Origin: Agapanthus africanus
Taxonomy: Eukaryota > Streptophyta > Magnoliopsida > Asparagales > Amaryllidaceae
Reading direction: 5' to 3'
DNA length: 64,000 nucleotides
Assembly: GCA_030015575.1 (NCBI GenBank)
Contig: JASDDO010000001.1
Coordinates: 322,061,595-322,125,594 of the forward strand
A program made the position numbers and the translations under genes. Positions 23,162-34,640 of the stretch are shown piece after piece (positions within the stretch are counted from its first letter, which is position 1; every line of letters begins with the position of its first letter). The notes under the pieces were generated by a model, which was given only the letters and a program-made list of their open reading frames with translations, had not been told where the DNA came from and did no database searches.

Positions 23162-23177
23162 TCGTGCGAAAGCACGA
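23162..23177 (+). other. GAAA-tetraloop hairpin in copia-1 leader
   Basis: TCGTGC, GAAA, GCACGA: a perfect 6-bp stem with a GNRA-type loop, about 110 bp upstream of the gag remnant. The copia-2 equivalent at 42726-42735 keeps the GAAA loop with a 3-bp CGC/GCG stem. Confidence 0.5.
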
Positions 23178-23270
23178 GGCACCTCCCTCAAAGTACCGGC
23201 ACTGGCCTGGCTGAAAGATTGGCGAACTTGTAGCATGTAATTAATCCCGACTAGTCTTTCCTTTTAGGGT

Positions 23271-26250
23271 TTGAAGGAAGATTTGACTAAAACAGTGGGA
23301 GACATCCTGATTAGATATTTAGATAACCAATCTAATCTTGCAAGAGCATACGCTGAGTGTTTTCTTCTCTCTCTCTCTCTCCTGGTAGCGACCATGTCAT
23401 GCCTTAATCAAGATAATAATACGGATGTATTGACCGAACCCGCTTGTTATACTGCGTTGGGGAACGTTGGTCCCGCTCCAACTTATAATTGTTATAAGAC
23501 AGAGCAGAAAATAGGGGATTACCAGAATTCCCGTGCCGCCCAAACGAAGAAAGTGCATGTTGATGCATCATCTTCGGGCGTGTTCATTACAGAGAACTGT
23601 TTCTCAGTATCCTTTACGTCCTGTGTATGAGATACCGGATCAGGATCCCGCAAATGTAATTTGTTACATGGGCTACAGATAGGTAGAGAACTGAGAACGG
23701 GTGATAAGTTTCATGAGATAAAAACGGTGCAAGCGTTGCAGCCAAGTCTGTTGGTCGTTATCACCCTGTATTATCAGAATACATTGATTCTGAACGAATG
23801 TTATTAGATACCGAACCTGATATACAACATCATATCAGTCTCTTTATTAATAAAGAAAGGATATAATTTTGTATTGTTGGATAATGTTTTGAACATTTCC
23901 TATATCAAGAGTTGATCGGTTCAGGCACGTTATCTAAAAGTATAGACGTTCTAAATCAAACTACAGTTCTTAGTATACAAAACACACACAAAAGGAAGAG
24001 TTCAGAAATGAATGAATCCTTCTTGAGGCATTGTAGACTAGGTCATATCAATGCGACCCGACTAGCTGAAGTTACATATAGATGCATATTTAAATCAGTT
24101 TGAATTTACATCTTGTGAAACTTGCCGGTCATGTCACAGAGATAAAATGACCACAGCTCCATTTATTGGAAACAGAGAAAGAGTTAGTGAACTCTTAGGA
24201 TTGATATATGCTGATGTATGAAGGTCCCCTGTCTACACATGCCAAGACCGGTTCTTTGTACTTCATTACATTCACTGATTATCTCTCAAGATTCGGACAT
24301 ATGTTCCGGTTGAAACACAAGTCTGGAACTTTTGAGAAATTCGATGAATATAAGTTAGAAGTAGAGAACCAAAAATGGGTATAAGTATTATGTCCTTTGA
24401 TGAGATCAGGGAGGAGAATACTTGAGCACGGGATTCCTGGACTATTCTAAAGGAGAATGAGATTCTCTCTCAGCATTACTCCTCCATATACACCATAGCA
24501 CGATGGTATATCGGGGCGGAGCAATAGCACCCTATGTGATATGGTGTGCTCTATGATGGTACTACTGAGTTTCCTATTTTCTTTTGGGAGTTATGCACTT
24601 GAGAAGTTGCATACCTATATTGAATAGGGTTTAAATCAAATCAGTTGCCTACCACTTCATATGTGATATGGAAAGGGAAGAGCCCATATCTTAAGTTTGT
24701 TAAGATTTGAGGTTGTCCGGCCTATGTCTAAAAAGCAAAATCCGGACAAGCTCGAGGCAAAATCAGATCTGTAAAAGTTTGTTGGATATCCCAAGCATAC
24801 GCAAGGGAATATCTTCTACCTAACCGAGGAACAAAAGATGTTTTGTTTCTCAACATGCCACATTTGTAAAAGGGAATTTCTTGTGGAAAAATTAGTGGTC
24901 ATGAGGTAGAACTGGAAGGAGTTCCAGCTATACAAACTACAGCAGATGATTTGATAGAACCAAAGAATTCAATAGTTTCCAACGAACCTCAGCCTCTCCG
25001 CCGATCTAGTAGCTTTCCTCACCCACCTGAGAGATACTTCATTTCTCTATGACAGTGGGAGCGAGGATTGCATCATGAGATGATGACCCAATTAGTTTCG
25101 AGCTGGCCATCAGGAGTGGGACTCTGTAAGAATGGCTGGATGCTTAGTGATCTGAGATGGAATCCTTATACACCAACAAAGTATGGACTTTGGTTGTTTT
25201 ATCTGAAGGGTTAAATCCCCATCAGGAGCAAGTATATCTTGAGAAGATTACTTGGTGTAAATGGAAAAGTTGAGACTTTCAAAGTTATGCTTAAGTCCAT
25301 CCAGATCCTACTTGCCACGGCTACATACCATGACTACGATATCTGGTGGTTGGGTGTCATGACTGCTTTTCTAAATGATGTTTTAGAAGAGAGCGTCTAT
25401 AAGTACACAGCCAGAGGGCTTCGTAGATAGTGGGAGCAGCGGAAACGTGTGCAAGATGCTTTATATGATAAAGCAGGCATCGCGGAGTTGGAACATCTGT
25501 TTTGATGTGGTAGTCAAAGAGTTTGACTTCATCAAAATGGTAGATGAACCGTGTATATACAAAAACGTAGTAGGGAGTATGGTGATGATCCTCGTAGAGT
25601 ACGTGGATGACATACTCTTGATAGGGAAGGAGTTTCCTATGCTACGCTCGGTCAATCTCCGCTTATCACAAGGATTCTCCATATAGGATCAAGATGATAC
25701 CTCCTAGATCCTGGGTTTTGGATCTATGAGATAGATCTAATTGGATGTTAGGATACTCACTAGTTGTAGTGAGATGGTATCAATCGATCCTGGAGGGAAT
25801 CATTGGAAAGGTTCCAGGGTGATAAGAACGACTGAATGTCAGTCGCGGGCATTGTCTTTACCCTCAGTGAAGGGATGGTATGTTGGAAGAGTTCCAGGGT
25901 ACATACCGTGACATACTAGACAATTAAAGGCAAGATACATCATTACCAAGGATGCTACCAAAGAGGCAGTCTGGATATATATAAGTTCATGAGATGAACT
26001 TCGTTCCTACCATTGTGTGAAAATGGAGTTGTGGTTTTAGCCAAGGAACTACCGTCCCATCAGAAATCCAGATATAATTCATAGGCAGTATCACCTGATC
26101 ATGGAGATGGTTGATCACCAGGGAGATCGAGGTTAGGAGAGTAGACACAGAGGACAACAGCGCGGATCCACTCACAAAGGCCTTTTTCCCAGTAGAGACT
26201 TTTATGGGATGGTTGAGTATGAGATACTTCAACCACAGCTAATTGTTGGG
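23271..26250 (+). pseudogene. copia-1 gag-pol remnant
   Basis: Compared with copia-2, the whole capsid and zinc-knuckle part of gag is missing. The frame passes from a short N-terminal remnant straight to the segment before protease (ASSSGVFITENC near 23570). Then come a protease DTGSGS remnant (about 23630), integrase pieces (HCRLGHIN near 24030, NEILSQ near 24450) and RT pieces (TAFLNDVLEE near 25365; the YVDD catalytic loop near 25600; QASRSWNICFD near 25470). Stops and shifts occur every few dozen codons. The residual RNase H ends near 26200. The protein cannot be made, so recent movement must have used enzymes from elsewhere. Confidence 0.75.
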
Positions 26251-26280
26251 TATGCGATACCACAATAGATGGCCCTGGTG

Positions 26281-26292
26281 CAAGTGGAAGAT
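26281..26292 (+). other. copia-1 polypurine tract
   Basis: CAAGTGGAAGAT immediately precedes the 3' LTR start TGTTAG. Copia-2 has CAAGTGGGAGAT in the same place. Confidence 0.8.
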
Positions 26293-28451
26293 TGTTAGTT
26301 ATATGTATGCCTTAGAGGCCATTACTGTACATACGATGTATATTGTAATGGATGCATGGACATATATAGGGAGGACTTTCTTGCTCGACATGATAGTATG
26401 CTATCTGGTTATACTTTATCTTAACACGTACTCTGATTGTCTCTATGTTACATGTTGATAAAGCCCTTAGGATATGTACTCGACTACTGGGACTATGATG
26501 AGATCATACTAGTGGGCCCACGGTAGTCGGCGAGTACATCCTATAACTGTTCCTAGTCGAGGGTGTATCGAGACAGGGCATCGATACACCAGAGTAGACT
26601 AGCGTATACGCATCTTAACCCATATGATGGGCGATGGATGATCCCATATCCATCGGTGTTTGACATCAAGGATGGTGTACGGGCGCTCAGTGGAGACTGG
26701 GTACACTGAACGGACTCGCCGAGAACTCCCAGATGGTATTATACCTCACGTCAGATGGCAGTTCTCCGGTGACACTAGTATAGAGTAGTCTGTTGACCCG
26801 AGATCGTCATAAAGTCTTGTGTGATTCCCACTGTGCTTTGATTTCCATCATACCACATCCAAGAGGGCGTGCAAAAAGGTGGCTTTTGGGTACAGTCCCA
26901 AATCACATTGAGGCAATGAGCGATAGGAGGGGATTCGTCTCTCCCGGTATAGGGAGTTGATGCTGTGCTGTGTTCGATTGGCTATAACTGGAAATCCCTG
27001 GCCAGGGTTGTTGAGATTTACTGGTAAGTGTTATCAGTAGTTTCTTGAACTGTTATAGACCTCATATCGACACGACTTATCAAGCTACTGGGGTCTGACG
27101 TTTACCACCCCTAGGCGAGATATGCGACATATCAGACGATGAGACCGGACTGTACGGGAGTGTTACTGATTGGACTCGCAGGAGAATGTACGGGCTTGCT
27201 TGTTGATCTTCTGATCGCTCAATACCTGGGTGGCTGTTACGTTTAGCTGACCGCTTGCAGCTTGTGGGTGTTTGATATGATCATCACCTACTGCCGGCGT
27301 ATTGACGATTCTTTAGAGTCCTACACAGAGGTTTCTTGACTCAGGCAAAACGGAGTAGGGCCACATATGTGATATGTGCAGGACCGAGAATAATGCGATA
27401 TGAGATATCGTATTCTATTCTCGCGATATTTGATATCAGCCGGGTCATCGGATCAAGTGTTGATTCGATGAATCGGTAAAATGAGATATTAGTCGGTTAT
27501 ATGCGGTATAGCCGGATTGTCGAATCAAGTGTTGATTCGATAATTTAATGTATAATAATATATATGATATATTAAATTACATTAACTAATATTAGCTCAC
27601 TAAAAGATTCTTTTTCTCACTCGGGTAATACATTGATATATATGCGATATATGTTAATTGTATTATTTTATTTTGTTACAATAAATATTATATATGTGAT
27701 ATATAATATTGTAACATGATATGGTTATTAATGCAACATGATTAGTGGAGATTAAACATGGTTAGGGTTTGATTTGGGTTAAGCTATTCTAGAATTTTCT
27801 AGAAGGTTTTGTTTTGTTTTGTGTAAGATATTTTGTGAAGATATTTGCTTAACCAAACCCAAACCCTTGACCATGGTTGTTTCTCTACAAGGGTTGAGGA
27901 TTCATTCTTAACTATGGTTGCATTTCTAACCTCACATATGAGTTATTCATTATTCATCACAAAAGGTTTCCTTCTTCTTCTTCCTTCTCTTTTTCATGGC
28001 AAAGCTTTCTTGCTTTGATTTTTGTAATGAAAGTGAGTGAGAATAAGAAAAAAAATGAGAGCAAAAATCCTACTTCATCATCCTCATCTACCCTTGCCAT
28101 TTAGATGAGGGTGTTCACTTCATTTTGTAAGTGAGAGCTTGTGTTAATGAAACTTCAAGGTAGATCATCTTTGTTATCGAAAATCAGAAGCAAGCTTGCA
28201 TCATTCTCTTCGTGGAGCCTCTCTAGAGTCCGGATGCACGATGATCGCAGCGAAGGGACCTCAACTCGGAGCTTTAGAAGTAAAGGACCGGATCTACAAA
28301 GATTGTAATCCCTCTTGCTTAGTGTTAAAGTGTTTAACATGCTTGTTTTCGCCTAAACTCTAGTTTAATGGGTTGTTCGGCACGGCTAAATTTTAAATCG
28401 GGCATGGTTGATGCCTCGTAGACCCTTGTGCGTGTGCCTAGCAACCCTACA
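26293..28451 (+). repeat. copia-1 3' LTR
   Basis: 2159 bp with ends TGTTAGTTATATG and CCCTACA, followed by TSD GCATC. It is complete, unlike the 5' LTR. It includes the block GAGACAGGGCATCGATAC shared with all other copia LTRs in the window. Confidence 0.9.
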
Positions 28452-29820
28452 GCATCTCTTCTTCACCCAATGTGACCTTGCCAATTAACGACTCTTTCCC
28501 GGATGAACATCTCTTGACCGTATCCTGCGAACCTTGGTTCGTAGATATTGTGAATTATCCTGCAACGGGACTTATTCCAAGCGATTGGTCTAAACAAGAC
28601 AATTATCGATTTCTATCCCAAGTAAAGCATTTTTAATGGGATGAACCTTATTTGTTTAAGTATTGTTCCGACCAAATCATTCGCAAATGTGTCCCCAATG
28701 ATGAATTCAAGAGTGTTTTGTCTTTCTGTCATGATTAGGCATGTGGTGGTTATTTTGGTCCACGTAAGATGGCGGAGAAGGTTTTGCAATGTGGTTTTTA
28801 CTAGCCTACTTTATTTAAAGATGCATATGATCATTGCAAAACCTGTCCACGGTGTCAAAACACGGGTCGGATTTCTCGGAGAAATGAAATGCCACTCCAA
28901 CCGATCTTGGTTGTGGAGATTTCGATGTTTGGGGTATTGATTTTATCGGTCCTTTTCCCAACTCTTTTGGGAATTTGTACATCTTTTTAGCGGTTGATTA
29001 CGTCTCGAAATGGGTGGAAGCTATTCCATGTCGCACTAATGACAACAAGGTTGTTATTAAGTTCCTTAAAGAAAATATCTTTTCGCAATTTGGACACCCT
29101 CGCGCTATCATAAGAGACAACGAGACGCATTTCTGTAATCGTTCTTTCGAGACTTTGATGCGGAAATATGCAATTAACCACAAACTTTCCACGCCCTATC
29201 ATCCCCAAATGAGCGGGCAAGCTGAGATTTCCAATAGGCAGATCAAATTAATTCTGGAGAAAACAATTTCTAAAAACCGGAAAGATTGGTCAACCAAATT
29301 GACGGATGCTCTTTGGGCATTTCGTACCGCTTATAAGACTGATCTCGGTATGTCTTCTTATCGCCTAGTGTTTGGAAAGGCTTTCCACCTTCCTGTCGAG
29401 ATTAAACATAAAGCAATGTGGGCCATTAAAGAACTTAACTTCGATTTAAATCATGCCTGCAACTTTCGGAAGCTGCAATAAATGAGCTAAGCGAACTCCG
29501 TGATGAAGCTTACGATAATGCGGTGATAGTAAAGAACCGGACTAAGGTATTTCATGATAAAAATATTTTGAGAAAAACTTTTTACCCGGGACAACAAGTC
29601 ATTCTTTATGATTCTCGTCTCCATTTTCATGCGGGTAAGCTACGATCTCGTTAGAAAGGACCATTTGTGGTGCGGTATGTCTACCCGCACGGGGCAGTTG
29701 AAGTTGAAAATAGAAAAAACGGTTCAATTTTCAAAGTGAATGGGCATAGATTAAAACCGTATTTTTCCACTGACCCCACGGAGGAACTCCTGTTTTTACA
29801 GGAGCCGCTTTATAATGATT
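28452..29820 (+). pseudogene. Athila B integrase remnant
   Basis: Continues element B after copia-1. The linker LPINDSFPDEHLL near 28480 matches copy A. The HHCC zinc domain (about 28730-28860) has three in-frame stops, near 28635, 28738 and 28803. A frame break near 28920 removes part of the GIDF block. From 28975 to 29481 an open frame covers most of the DDE core: RDNETHF around 29120 (second Asp kept, Gly changed to Glu), GQAEIS near 29218, then FRTAYKT. Another shift near 29480 precedes the C-terminal domain, which ends near 29820. Confidence 0.8.
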
Positions 29821-31273
29821 AATTTTCCTCCGCTTCACCTCCTTGTCTCGGTAATATTGTCTCATCTTTAGAATGGAGGTGAGTTAATAAAAAAAAAATA
29901 ATATAATATATATATATATAATATAATAATAAAAATAAATAATAAATAATAATATATATATATGCAAAATTGTACATAAAAAAAATAAGTTTAGGGGAAG
30001 ATGTTCACTTTCATTTATTCTTGCCCCCGTTAATAACTTTTCCTCCCAGGCCTACAGGTTTTTGAGATTTAAAAGATGACAACAGTGAGGACACTGCTGT
30101 AAACAGGTTTGGGGAGGTTTGTGCTTATTGATGCATTACCTTGCAATACACTTTGCATAAGCACAAAATTTTCAAAAATTTTCTTTTATAATAAAAGATT
30201 AGAAAGTGAAAAATTACATCTAAAAGATTAGAAAAATTTAAGAAAACCAAGAAAGTTAGACGTTTTCTTAAACGAAACTAGTAATAAGTAGTTATGAGCC
30301 ATTATCCCAAGGGTTAGTAAGATGAAGGAAGTCACTGATCTGACGATAAAAATAAGTCTGAAAAATAGTTCCTATTCTGGAAGCCAAACATATGAACGTT
30401 GATACCCTACTATACGCACTTACACACGTCTAGAAACTCAGGATAGTAGAGGATACCTTGAAATGCTCTTGTCTAAAAGCCAAAGTGCGAAGAAAATAAT
30501 AATTGAAGCATAAAAGTATAAAATGGTGAAGAAAAATGAACACTAGTTTTGTAATCACTAAGGCAGCATAAAAAAATATAGCGAGGGTGCTTCATCACCT
30601 AGTGACTTAAACCAACTGGTTTGGGAGTCACTGCTAAGCCTTAGGTGTTGCAAGACGAGCAAATTGATAATTACGCCTAATATATGAGCACATTTAGTAA
30701 TCGGTCGGTTAGTACCTCAAGAAGTATTAACGGTCGCATGAAGAATGTATGAGCAATTCCATCTTAAAATATTCACCGACTCAAAAGTACTGAGGTAGTA
30801 GGACAAGAGTATGATAGCTTGAATTGAATTCTCCGAGTGTAAGGATGTCTTTTACACACACGTAGGGGTATATGATCTGTGTTTGGAAGAAAGGAAGGAA
30901 TGAAGAATAAGGACGATGTTTTATTGAGAGATGATGTGATTTCTAACATCTTTTCATGACTATTAAGATAGGGCTCATGACAACCGAAAATCTAGTGTAG
31001 TTGGAAACACTTACTTTCGAGTTCTTTATTAATTCTTATTTTTATATGTAACTTTCACCATCTTCCCTTTATTATGGGATTTTGTGGGTGTAATCCGCTG
31101 AAAACCCTCAGGAGACAACACTCCTCCTACTAGGGACACCTAGAGGTTTAAAGGCTTGTTGCACGTGCTCAATGCAATCGTATTGCCTACGAAAGTGTGC
31201 TAGTTAGTTTTTCTTTTTCTTTATATTTTCTCCTTCTCTTGAATAAAAGAAGTTTGCTCGGGACGATCAAAGT
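29821..31273 (+). other. Athila B 3' internal non-coding region
   Basis: Homologous to 3561-4931 of element A and likewise without a long frame. It holds an AT-rich expansion at 29886-29962 not present in A and the PPT-like motif AAGTTTAGGGGAAG at 29987-30000. Confidence 0.7.
29886..29962. repeat. AT-rich microsatellite
   Basis: Runs of TA, TAA and A in Athila B. The same place in element A is much shorter. Confidence 0.85.
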
Positions 31274-31289
31274 CAGGTTTGGGGGAATT
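31274..31289 (+). other. Athila B polypurine tract
   Basis: CAGGTTTGGGGGAATT directly before the LTR start TGTTCAG. Confidence 0.75.
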
Positions 31290-31687
31290 TGTTCAGTCGA
31301 AAATATTGCAATCTTTAACATAACAATTTCCTCACTTTTCTAATCATCTAAGAATGTTTGTTATAAATATAACACATATTACAAGTTCGTCTGGAAAATA
31401 TCAAATACCACGTGTTATACATTATAATCAATATTTTGGAAGGAAATTGTATGTTTATTATTTCACGCGTGATATTGTATATCTCAACATTCTTCATTGA
31501 GATTTTGTACAGAAAATTATCTCAGGACAGATATCAGAATCGCAAATTCGCCGACGAAATACAGGAAATCAAAGAGTTAAAATCCGGCAGAGATTCAGAA
31601 GAGATAAGAAGATTCCAGTTATCACCTGAATACATATAGACCAACACCAAACTACCACAAGAAACTAAAGCCACAAGCCCACCAAAC

Positions 31688-31740
31688 GGCCGCGGATCCG
31701 CGGCCGAGTCAGGCCAATCCGCCGCGGATCTGCGGCCGAG
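31688..31740 (+). repeat. GC-rich palindromic duplicate in LTR B
   Basis: Two copies of the GGCCGCGGATCCGCGGCC-type palindrome with the GAGTCAGGCC linker, the second altered to GCGGATCTGCGG. It corresponds to the triplicate at 5347-5443. Confidence 0.75.
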
Positions 31741-31935
31741 TTAGGGCATCGGGTGACAAGTTCCCTCCAGAAGTTTCCCTACAACTACCTAGCTTGTTGA
31801 GGACACTCCATTGTAACAACCTTGTTCTGGAAACTTCTCTACAACAACCTAGCTTCTTGAGGAAGCTTGATAACTATCTTATTCTAGAAGCTTCTCTAAA
31901 ACTACCTAACTTCTTGGGGAAGATTCGCGATGGGC

Positions 31936-31943
31936 TATATAAA
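31936..31943 (+). promoter_or_regulatory. TATA box of Athila B LTR
   Basis: TATATAAA, placed like the TATAAAAA of element A. Confidence 0.5.
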
Positions 31944-32988
31944 GGACCTTAGTCTTCGTTTTGAGGGTTACGCAATTTGGGGAGACAATTTGAGAGCCAA
32001 TACAATCCAATTCAGTTCCAAATCAAGATCCAAAATCAAGAGTCGTTGATAACAATATCGAGCAACGACATTCAAGATCCTTTACGCGAAGCCGATCGTC
32101 ATCTACGAGCAAGTGATCCTCGACAGGTCCAAGTCTCACGGTGATCGAGCAAAGCGAAAATCGACGGAGAAATTACCTATTCAAGGGAGTGATCGAGAGC
32201 ATTCTTTCTTGTAATCTCGAATTGAGAAGTGTAATTCGAAGTTGAATAATAAAGGTGATCATTTATTTAATCTCGCTTTCTTTAAATTTTCGCATTATGA
32301 AATATCTAATTGTTGATTTGTCTATTTTCATGATACGTGAGTAAATCTCCGCTTGCTAAGAATTTAAAGGAATTTGGTAGATCAAATGGTGAGGAAATCC
32401 TATACTCATCTTAAGTCTTATGAGAATTATGAACTTTAGGAAAAAAAATCATCAACGACCAAATTTGGAGCGAGATCACCGTTCTTTATAATTTCATTGC
32501 AATTTGGGATTAGATGATTGATGATTTTCTTTGCTAAAGGTTGGATTCGAATGGTGATCAATGAAAAGACAAGAGATGGTGAAGGAGAAACCCTAGTTTC
32601 TTCAATAGATCCCTAATCTTCATTCATTGCCATCAATCTAGCCATAATTCATCAATAGATAAGATGAGTCATTTTTAGTATTCATCGTTGCTACTAATTC
32701 CTATCGAACCCTACAAGCTATTCATCAATTTTCTTGATAACTAAAATTGATCTTGGACATTTTCTTGATTTTCTTCATCTTTAACACTTTCTTGATTTTT
32801 CTTGAAAATATGTCATCTACTAAATCTTGAATCATTTTCTTGAATTTTCTTTACTATTTTCTTTCGACTTATCTAAAGAAAGAGTGATCAAATATACAAA
32901 TCCCAGTGGACGACCCGTACTCACTAACGGTCTAGCTACACGCGACACCATTATTGATTGCGGTTACTTTTACGACTAAAACAAAACA

Positions 32989-33395
32989 TCGCTTCTTCTT
33001 TACAATATATTTCTTCTTTTAAAAACTCGAAGAAGTCGATCTACAAACTTTTGAGATCAATCATGTACCATGAGGTGGCATTCTCTATACTTATCTTTTC
33101 ATTCATGTTTCTTATAGAATATGGTGGAATTTGTGACTCACTGTGGCTAGTCACAATCTACTCATATTCAAAGAAGAAGAAAAAAGAAAATAGAGAGATA
33201 TTCATTCTTGAGTTGCCATGCTCAACTTCACCAAGTTTCTTCTTCTCCTCCCTTGGTTTTTATTAGTGGAGAATTGGAAAACGATTATAAGAGATCAACT
33301 AGAGATTAGCCGCTACATCAATCTAGTGATCAATTCCTGGCAAGTCTTGATCGCTAGTTGCTTCACTTGTGAAGCTAGAGCCTTAGCTTAGGTTT
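32989..33395. other. unassigned flank of Tat-1
   Basis: About 400 bp between the Athila B LTR and Tat-1, with no coding potential. Its last five bases, GGTTT, are the left TSD of Tat-1. Together with 53986 onward it could be a copia-type LTR end that Tat-1 entered, since the right flank has a similar build (GAAGAAG-rich, then a T-rich tail), but this is a guess. Confidence 0.3.
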
Positions 33396-34131
33396 TGATG
33401 ATGCTTAATAATTGGAGGTCTCCAAGAGCTGGACACGTGGCAGATGACGTGTCCCAAAACTCAGAAGGAAGGGCCACAGGGGCCGACCTGGCAACCCCTG
33501 GACCTGACCCAAAAGCACAAGCTGGCCCTCCTTGGGGCCCTATGCAAGTTGGCATCCTCGACCCCCCAGCTCGACCCGAGCTGCCACAGGACCAGGACTC
33601 CTCGGCCCTCTTGCTCATCTCCGAGCTCCCTAGCCTAGGCCGTCTTCCTCGGTCCCTCCGACCAGATCCGCCGCTCACAGGCGTAACCGCCGCTCCGTGA
33701 ATCTCGCTATGCGCTGATTCTCCACCGGCAACATCCCACGTTCCACGCCTCCACGATCCCCATTAATAGGCGATCCGCTCTCTACACGGGCGTGACGTCG
33801 GGAGCATAACTGCTGGCGAGATTCTCGCGTCTGCTGTTGCGTTCTATCACCGCTATATAAACCCCCATCACAGAGGGGTCAAGTAAGCCATTTTTTATTC
33901 CACTTAGCCGTTACTCTGCTCGGATCTAGCACTAACTTGATCGTCGGAGGGTCCTCGGTGGTACCAAACCACCCCGGGACTTCTTTGCAGGTACTCGGTG
34001 CTAAACTCCTCAAATCACCAATCTCACCAAAACCCATTGAGACCCACACGCAACAGAAGATCACCACCGAAATCCACTGAGAGATCAACGGAAGACAACA
34101 TCTGACGGAGACCTGAAAAGGACCCCCATCA
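33396..34131 (+). repeat. Tat-1 5' LTR
   Basis: 736 bp, TGATGATGCTTAATAATTGG to CCCCCATCA. Matches 53250-53985 and, more distantly, 58963-59715. Contains TATATAAA at 33854-33861 followed by a C-run and G-run that could pair around the start of the transcript. Confidence 0.9.
33854..33861 (+). promoter_or_regulatory. TATA box of Tat-1 5' LTR
   Basis: TATATAAA, kept at 53708-53715 in the 3' LTR and at 59442-59449 in Tat-2. Confidence 0.6.
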
Positions 34132-34132
34132 G

Positions 34133-34147
34133 TTGGCGCCGTCTGTA
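34133..34147 (+). other. Tat-1 primer-binding site
   Basis: TTGGCGCCGTCTGTA one base after the LTR end. This is the PBS type usual in Tat elements, thought to pair with a tRNA-Arg. Confidence 0.75.
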
Positions 34148-34196
34148 GAAAGCTAACTCCACAAAACACAAAGTTGGCATTCCAATCTCCGCACAC

Positions 34197-34640
34197 ATGG
34201 CAACCGATCCCCCTGAAGATCCAAACACCCGCTGTCGCCTCCCTCGCAACGGAGGCGCGGACGAACCCTCACCAAATGTCGTCGACTTCCCCACTGGCTG
34301 CCATTTTACAGGCTCCGGCGACCGCCCGAGCAAAAGAGCTAGAGGCCGAGAGCCCATCACCTTTGGCGACGAGGATCTCCATGGCATATCGGTGCCCCAT
34401 AACGACCCGCTGGTGATCATAGCCCAAATCCACCGGTACGAAGTCCACCGGATACTCATCGATTCGGGCAGTTCGGCGGACATCCTCTTCCACGACTGCT
34501 TCCTGCGTATGGGGCTCGCCCCAGCAGACCTGAAACCGACCTCTCACATCCTCTCGGGGTTCACCAACCACTCCATCCCGGCGTAAGGGGTCACCCTGCA
34601 GTTCACGATCGGGGAGCCCGGCCACACGCGCACACTGCCT
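34197..34640 (+). pseudogene. Tat-1 gag N-terminus fused to protease
   Basis: Starts at the ATG 34197. Residues 1-29 (ending NGGADEPSPNVVD) match the gag N-terminus of Tat-2 (59783). They run straight into the protease-leading segment (ITFGDEDLHGI near 34357) and the retropepsin active site DSG at 34461-34469 (LIDSGSSADILFHDCF). Capsid and nucleocapsid are therefore deleted in frame. A TAA at 34584-34586 interrupts the protease, and the same frame then continues (GHPTLNSL near 34690). Without gag this copy cannot build its own particles. Confidence 0.8.

Larger units (their letters stand above)
21691..23260 (+). other. copia-1 leader region
   Basis: From about 21750 it matches the copia-2 leader (from about 41390): ATAGCCGGGGGTT, TAGACCCAAGGCGGGG, GTAGGGGTCTAGGG and others. 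It holds three copies of TTGGCCTCCGTCAAGG-like motifs at 22748, 22841 and 22925, and a GAAA-loop hairpin at 23162-23177. No protein is encoded. The open frames on both strands at 22335-22698 come from a direct repeat. Confidence 0.65.
19129..28451 (+). mobile_element. copia-1, Ty1/copia element (Angela/Tork-like), non-autonomous
   Basis: Starts TGTTAGTTATATG at 19129, ends CCCTACA at 28451, flanked by TSD GCATC (19124-19128 and 28452-28456). Order: 5' LTR with an added inverted LTR piece, leader, shredded gag-pol, PPT, 3' LTR. The two LTRs look about 97% identical by eye, yet the coding region has no usable frame. The 5' LTR end and the PBS are replaced by the inverted piece. The lineage is inferred from LTR ends, PPT (GCAAGTGGAAGAT) and RT/IN fragments. 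Confidence 0.85.
18692..32988 (+). mobile_element. Athila-like element B, split by copia-1
   Basis: The element resumes the Athila pattern from mid RNase H (18692) to 19128, is interrupted by copia-1, and continues from 28452 through integrase, 3' non-coding region, PPT and LTR. Removing copia-1 and one TSD copy restores a continuous match to element A across the ACGCATCTCTTCTTC junction. Everything upstream of the RT/RNase H border is missing, ending at the Tekay LTR. It is older than copia-1. Confidence 0.85.
31290..32988 (+). repeat. Athila B 3' LTR
   Basis: Begins TGTTCAGTCGAAAATATTGC. The end lies near 32983-32988 (ACAAAACA), about 30 bp after GATTGCGGT, by comparison with the solo LTR at 47769, whose minus-strand end is GCGGTAAACTTTAATTCTTC plus six bases. 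Length about 1.7 kb. A TATATAAA box lies at 31936-31943 and a GC palindrome block at 31688-31740. It has the full 3' end that element A has lost. Confidence 0.75.

Noticed and set aside
4947-32988. Athila A and B as the two ends of one element
   Set aside because: Both carry integrase, PPT and 3' LTR in the same orientation, so they are separate copies.
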